DNA of 6,301 bases from NCBI GenBank assembly GCA_038241115.1, contig JBBRGA010000174.1:1-6301 (forward strand), written 5' to 3'. The notes beneath the pieces are model-generated. The model did not search any database. It was not told where the DNA came from and saw nothing but the letters and a program-made list of their open reading frames with translations. The position numbers were made by a program, and so were the translations under genes. Below, in pieces: positions 5,899 to 6,301 of the stretch. The stretch comes from JANYJJ01 sp038241115. GTDB lineage: Bacteria; Pseudomonadota; Gammaproteobacteria; Burkholderiales; Burkholderiaceae_C. Within the stretch, counting starts at the first letter, position 1, and each line of letters starts with the position of its first letter.

Positions 5899-6301
5899 TC
5901 AACGGCCCCCAGCCGGCGTGATGCGGCGCTCAAGCCCATTGAACAAAGCCTGCAGGCCCAGCGCCAAGACAGCGGCCGGCACGGCTCCGGCCAGCATGGT
6001 TTGGGTGTCGTTCACTGCCAGGCCCGAGACGATGCGTTCGCCGAAGCCGCCTGCGCCCACGAAAGCGGCCAAAGTGGCAGTGCCGACGTTGATCACAGCG
6101 GCCGTCTTGACGCCGGCCAACATCACCGGCGCGGCTTGTGGCAATTGCACGTGAAGCAGGCTTTGCCAGCGCGTGAGGCCGAGCGACGATGCGGCTTGGG
6201 CTTGTCCGTTGGAAACACCTTTGAGGCCTGCGCAGGTGTTGCTGACGATGGGCAGCAAGGCGTAGATAAACAGCGCCATCAAGGCGGGCAGCAAGCCGAT
6301 G
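5899..6301 (-). CDS. Glycine betaine/choline/proline ABC transporter permease (partial)
   Basis: Only the C-terminal 133 residues are visible; the gene enters from beyond base 6301 and stops with TGA at 5899-5901. It is an inner-membrane subunit of an ABC importer for compatible solutes, of the OpuBB/OpuCB/YehW/OsmW type. Visible landmarks are a hydrophobic helix (PALMALFIYALLPIVSNT), the phrase GLKGV, the EAA-like cytoplasmic loop with a conserved Gly and Leu-Pro that contacts the ATPase (QAQAASSLG...HVQLP, about 6139-6204), the family-typical stretch AAVINVGTATLAAFVGAGGFGE, and a last helix (MLAGAVPAAVLALGLQALF) before a short basic tail. The first EAA residue is Gln rather than Glu. The window edge, not a start codon, sets the 5' limit; the TTG at 6294 is internal. 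The ATPase and binding-protein genes are not in view, so whether the solute is betaine, choline or another osmolyte is open. No gene in the window continues this transporter operon downstream. Confidence 0.9.
   Translation of the reverse strand, partial: IGLLPALMALFIYALLPIVSNTCAGLKGVSNGQAQAASSLGLTRWQSLLHVQLPQAAPVMLAGVKTAAVINVGTATLAAFVGAGGFGERIVSGLAVNDTQTMLAGAVPAAVLALGLQALFNGLERRITPAGGR

Noticed and set aside
5864..6154. A 96-residue + strand open frame crossing the 3' end of the permease gene
   Set aside because: Most of it lies antisense to conserved permease sequence, and it has no recognisable motif or ribosome binding site.

Overview
The window looks like an ordinary chromosomal stretch of a GC-rich betaproteobacterium, probably Burkholderiales and possibly Comamonadaceae. 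That placement rests on the coding style, the close match of the M3 peptidase to proteobacterial oligopeptidase A, and the DUF4124-glutaredoxin protein, a combination I associate with betaproteobacteria. It is an inference from recalled families, not from a search. Coding density is high, and no mobile element, tRNA, rRNA, CRISPR array or phage gene was seen.

Left half, + strand (1-2863): the last codons of folD (folate one-carbon metabolism) overlap the start of prlC/opdA (zinc oligopeptidase) by four bases. A 24-base gap with a good ribosome binding site follows, then a gene for an exported DUF4124-glutaredoxin protein. The three genes probably form one transcription unit. Their products act in different pathways, so the grouping looks like housekeeping rather than one machine.

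Right half, - strand (2890-6301): reading leftward, the window opens inside a permease gene of the glycine betaine/choline/proline ABC family. A 164-base non-coding gap follows, holding a long imperfect inverted repeat and a small GAAA-loop hairpin. Next come rmuC (membrane-anchored coiled-coil protein with a predicted nuclease-like domain) and a 12-helix MFS transporter whose start overlaps the end of rmuC by 20 bases. The MFS gene converges on the DUF4124-glutaredoxin gene with only 26 bases between the stop codons.

No undescribed multi-gene system is evident. The points most worth a second look are an exact 33-base-period repeat in rmuC encoding an 11-residue coiled-coil repeat, the inverted repeat downstream of the permease gene, and the exported glutaredoxin-like protein with a disordered tail. 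Several long open frames antisense to real genes, including one almost as long as rmuC, are judged to be shadows.
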